Source: Coxiellaceae bacterium UBA6002
GTDB taxonomy: Bacteria > Pseudomonadota > Gammaproteobacteria > UBA6002
Direction: 5' to 3'
DNA: 7,955 nt
Assembly: GCA_002429595.1 (NCBI GenBank)
Contig: DJAM01000120.1
Location: 1 to 7,955, forward strand
In this document: positions 5,750-7,955 of the stretch, piece by piece
Layout of the letters: every line of letters begins with the position of its first letter
Position numbering within the stretch: the first letter of the stretch is position 1
Program-made: the position numbers and the translations under genes
The notes under the pieces: model-generated
Told to the model about the DNA's origin: nothing
Seen by the model: the letters and a program-made list of their open reading frames with translations, nothing else
Database searches by the model: none

Positions 5750-6518
5750 AATCTTGTTGTGGTGGTTTATCAATCGATTGCTTTGCTAAGTTCACGATAT
5801 CTTGATGTTGAATTGTGTAAAGCTCTTGCAAATTTTCTAAGACAAAATAACGTTCTTGAATTTCATCGTAACGATACTTCGTATCTAATACCGCATGAAT
5901 ATTAAATTGATGGCGTTGTGGTCGTTCATTTTCTAAAGCAAAAATAGTTTCTTCAAAAGAAGATAAAATACCCCCACCATAAATCCTCAAACCTTTCGAA
6001 GATTGTATCAATCCAAATTCAATCGTGAACCAAAAAATTCTCCCCAGTAATGAATGTAATTTATTTGAATCGGTCGTTAGTGCGGTTTTGCCATACCATT
6101 CTACAAAGTCAGCGTAAGCCTTATTAGTCAATAAGGGACAGTGGCCGAAAAATTCGTGAAAGATATCCGGTTCTTTCAAGTAATCTAATTCTTCTCGCTT
6201 GCGGATAAAGGTAGCAGCAGGGAACTGCTTATTGGCTAATAAGGTGAAGAATTCTGTAAGTGAGATAAGGGCGGGTACTGCCTTAACTGACCAGCCAGTG
6301 GCTTTTTGCAGTTTTTCAGTCACCTCGCTGCATTGAGGAACTCGATCTTGAGGTAAGTCTAGTTTTTCTAAACCTTCAAGAAACTCATCACAGGCTCGAT
6401 TTTGGATCACGTCCATTTGTCGTTTTATTAAGATTTGCCAAGTTTCATTCTCTGTTAAGGTATAGTGGACGATCCCCGCAGAGTCGGAATCTTTAGCTGT
6501 ATAATTAGATTTTGCCAT
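5736..6518 (-). CDS. phhA: Phenylalanine 4-monooxygenase
   Basis: A 260-residue protein, matching the usual length of bacterial, single-domain phenylalanine hydroxylases (about 260-270) that lack the ACT regulatory domain of animal enzymes. It hydroxylates L-Phe to L-Tyr with O2 and a tetrahydropterin at a non-haem Fe(II) centre in the cytoplasm. The iron ligands are visible: His121 and His126 in DIFHEFFGHCPLL (118-130) and Glu167 in WFTIEFGL (163-170). The family stretches FIRKREELDYLKEPD (104-118), GLRIYGGGILSSFEE (176-190) and YRYDEIQERYFVLE (215-228) are intact. The ATG at 6518 is preceded by only a weak TAGG. No pterin-recycling gene (phhB) or tyrosine-catabolism gene is adjacent. Transcription probably begins from a promoter at 6587-6616. 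The enzyme is known in Legionella, where it supplies tyrosine and feeds pyomelanin formation; that use here is inferred. Confidence 0.96.
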   Translation of the reverse strand: MAKSNYTAKDSDSAGIVHYTLTENETWQILIKRQMDVIQNRACDEFLEGLEKLDLPQDRVPQCSEVTEKLQKATGWSVKAVPALISLTEFFTLLANKQFPAATFIRKREELDYLKEPDIFHEFFGHCPLLTNKAYADFVEWYGKTALTTDSNKLHSLLGRIFWFTIEFGLIQSSKGLRIYGGGILSSFEETIFALENERPQRHQFNIHAVLDTKYRYDEIQERYFVLENLQELYTIQHQDIVNLAKQSIDKPPQQDFNIC

Positions 6519-6586
6519 ATTCGGGCCTACAATTTGCTTTAAGGTTTAGCTTTACATTTGCTCTGAATTTTATTAGAATTTGACAT

Positions 6587-6616
6587 ATTATATCAAATAA
6601 ACTTATTGATAGTGAA
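6587..6616 (-). promoter_or_regulatory. Promoter of phhA
   Basis: On the minus strand, TATAAT (6592-6587) matches the -10 consensus exactly. TTCACT (6616-6611) lies 18 bases upstream and matches four of six -35 positions. Transcription would start near 6580, giving a leader of about 60 bases before the ATG at 6518. No palindrome that would act as an operator is obvious here. Confidence 0.55.
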
Positions 6617-6666
6617 ATAAAAGAAGGATGAATCACTTAAGTAAAACCGCTAGGTCGCAAGCCAAG

Positions 6667-6696
6667 TTATTAATCTGCTAGGAATTTTTAGATAAT
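6667..6696 (+). promoter_or_regulatory. Possible promoter of the right-edge coiled-coil gene
   Basis: TTATTA (6667-6672) and GATAAT (6691-6696) are spaced by 18 bases, and a GGGG ribosome-binding-like run (6730-6733) precedes the ATG at 6740 by 6 bases. The boxes are imperfect and the region is AT-rich, so chance matches are likely. The stretch 6617-6739 holds nothing else I can support beyond a short direct repeat of GCTAGG (6649-6654 and 6677-6682). Confidence 0.25.
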
Positions 6697-6739
6697 ACCA
6701 AAGGCTACCTAATAATACATTAATTATATGGGGTAGATT

Positions 6740-7955
6740 ATGTCGAATGGTACGAAAAAAGGTATTGAGAGATTCTTAGCTGATATTGGAACTGTCGTTA
6801 GCCATTACAAAGCTAAAGCCGATGAGGTGGGTTCGTCTGCTACCTTCAAAGACCTAATTCGACGTTTAGGCGGTAGCGGGACTGATAATGCAGCACTAGA
6901 TCCCATCGTCGATGCCGAAAATATTCCGATTATAGATAGCAAAATAGCCCTAGGTTTTGCGCTTGAATACGCGCAGATTTTACAAAAATTCGAGCAATAC
7001 CTTGCGGAAGACAATGCCTCAAAAGAATCTATTCAACGTGGTGAGCTTGAAAAAATAGCCGCCAACACTCGTACCCTTCATGAGCGTATACTCGCCTTTA
7101 AAAGCAAACTTGAAGCCGAAAAAGATCGAATTGAAGCTGAGGCGGCTGATGCCATTGAAGATCAAGAAGTGCTTGCCTCAGATTCTATCCCAGAGCTTTT
7201 AGCAGAAGTAACTTCAACGCTGGAAACTCTTGAACTTAAGGGTGTTCCAGAAAACGAAGCACAGTTAGACTCAGAAGCTTCGAGACTAGCAACTGGATTG
7301 AAAACTCTTGCAAAACCGATTCGCTCGTTGCGAGAACTCTTGAAAACGGAAAAACAGAAGTTAATCGTTCAAAAGGCAACAATTACGGGTGAACGTAAGG
7401 TAGGGAAGGATTTGGATCAAACCATATTGCGTCATAAGGCGATGATAGATATCTTGCAATTGGAGAAAGCTGATCTTGATAAATATTTAGCTGAACTTGA
7501 TGTTTTTAAGAGTGCAGTAGACTATGCTGGCGCAGACGATCATCATATTATGGACGTTTATTTAGACGTGAAGCCGTTTTTATCAGAAGAGCAACAACGA
7601 CGTTGGGAAGAGAATGAAAACTTGCTTAGCTGGAATTGGAAGAGTGCAGCTAATTCTTTATATGGTTTAGTTAGCTCTAAAGCAAAGCCTGCTATTCCTG
7701 CAGGGACTCTACTGAAGAATCTTATTCAGGAGCTTGAGGTAGACACTCAAGAGAAAATAGATACAAATAAAAGCAAGGTGGAACAGCAGAATTTATCTAT
7801 GACACAAGTTGTTGAAAAAACCCAGCGTAACATTTCTGACATGCGAGCTAATTTTGAAAAATATAGTGCCGTTTATGCTACGCATTCAGCGTACGAAAAT
7901 AGACGGGCAGAAATTTTTGTCGAACGTACCTTGGCAGCAGCCCGGCGACCGGCTA
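6740..7955 (+). CDS. Unrecognised large helical/coiled-coil protein, 3' end missing
   Basis: An open frame with no stop runs from ATG 6740 to the right edge: 405 codons plus one base, so the gene is truncated by the window. The start follows GGGG by 6 bases. I do not recognise the product (N-terminus MSNGTKKGIERFLADIGTVV). It has no signal peptide or membrane segment. It is strongly helical and charged, with coiled-coil-like stretches at about 73-140 (LEKIAANTRTLHERILAFKS), 175-255 and 325-375. A less regular part at about 256-320 contains DYAGADDHHIMDVYLDVKPF and a Trp-rich WEENENLLSWNW (289-300). A basic stretch (ERTLAAARRPA) ends the visible part. It is read divergently from phhA. Like the protein at 4508 it could be a host-directed effector, but a cytoskeletal or structural role fits the visible features equally well. 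Confidence 0.75.
   Translation, partial: MSNGTKKGIERFLADIGTVVSHYKAKADEVGSSATFKDLIRRLGGSGTDNAALDPIVDAENIPIIDSKIALGFALEYAQILQKFEQYLAEDNASKESIQRGELEKIAANTRTLHERILAFKSKLEAEKDRIEAEAADAIEDQEVLASDSIPELLAEVTSTLETLELKGVPENEAQLDSEASRLATGLKTLAKPIRSLRELLKTEKQKLIVQKATITGERKVGKDLDQTILRHKAMIDILQLEKADLDKYLAELDVFKSAVDYAGADDHHIMDVYLDVKPFLSEEQQRRWEENENLLSWNWKSAANSLYGLVSSKAKPAIPAGTLLKNLIQELEVDTQEKIDTNKSKVEQQNLSMTQVVEKTQRNISDMRANFEKYSAVYATHSAYENRRAEIFVERTLAAARRPA

Noticed and set aside
6708..6727. PmrA-like tandem repeat upstream of the right-edge gene
   Set aside because: About 13 of 18 positions fit, but it lies only 12 bases before the ATG, inside the expected leader, so it cannot sit upstream of a promoter for that start.
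6805..7014. 69-codon minus-strand frame
   Set aside because: It is antisense to the long continuous plus-strand frame from 6740 and is Ser/Ala-rich as expected of a shadow.

Overview
The window looks like a chromosomal segment of a moderately AT-rich gammaproteobacterium. I lean towards the Legionellales (Legionella, Coxiella, Berkiella and relatives). This rests on three weak signs: two large, unrecognised coiled-coil proteins of the kind those genomes carry as secreted effectors, a lone bacterial phenylalanine hydroxylase, and intergenic palindromes of the 'TCATTCCCGCGAAAGCG' style. The lineage is an inference, not something the sequence proves.

Layout. Positions 1-66 hold a dispersed-type palindromic repeat. 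Positions 82-1752 hold a tight minus-strand pair: a compact rhomboid serine protease (TTG start) followed after 12 bases by a predicted outer-membrane beta-barrel protein of the MetA-pathway type. Positions 1823-2043 hold a long inverted repeat with arms of about 58 bases, which ends one base short of the stop codon of the next gene. Positions 2045-3649 encode a flavin-dependent aromatic-ring monooxygenase (minus). Positions 3742-4326 encode a four-helix inner-membrane protein (minus) with a textbook ribosome binding site. Positions 4327-4507 are a divergent control region with a promoter and two abutting palindromes. Positions 4508-5749 encode an unrecognised 413-residue protein with a globular N-terminal half and a coiled-coil C-terminal half (plus). 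Positions 5736-6518 encode phenylalanine 4-monooxygenase, phhA (minus), whose end overlaps that gene tail to tail by 14 bases. Positions 6519-6739 are a second divergent promoter region. From 6740 to the right edge runs an unlisted, stop-free reading frame for a second large helical protein (plus), cut by the window end.

How the parts relate. The rhomboid and barrel genes are probably co-transcribed. The flavin monooxygenase and PhhA both hydroxylate aromatic rings and the barrel family is often annotated near aromatic degradation, but nothing here ties them into one pathway. The most open questions are the two coiled-coil proteins flanking phhA and the 221-base inverted repeat. No transposase, integrase, CRISPR array, tRNA or rRNA was seen, and no multi-gene defence or secretion system is evident. 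One candidate undescribed element is the repeat; two candidate undescribed proteins are the coiled-coil genes.
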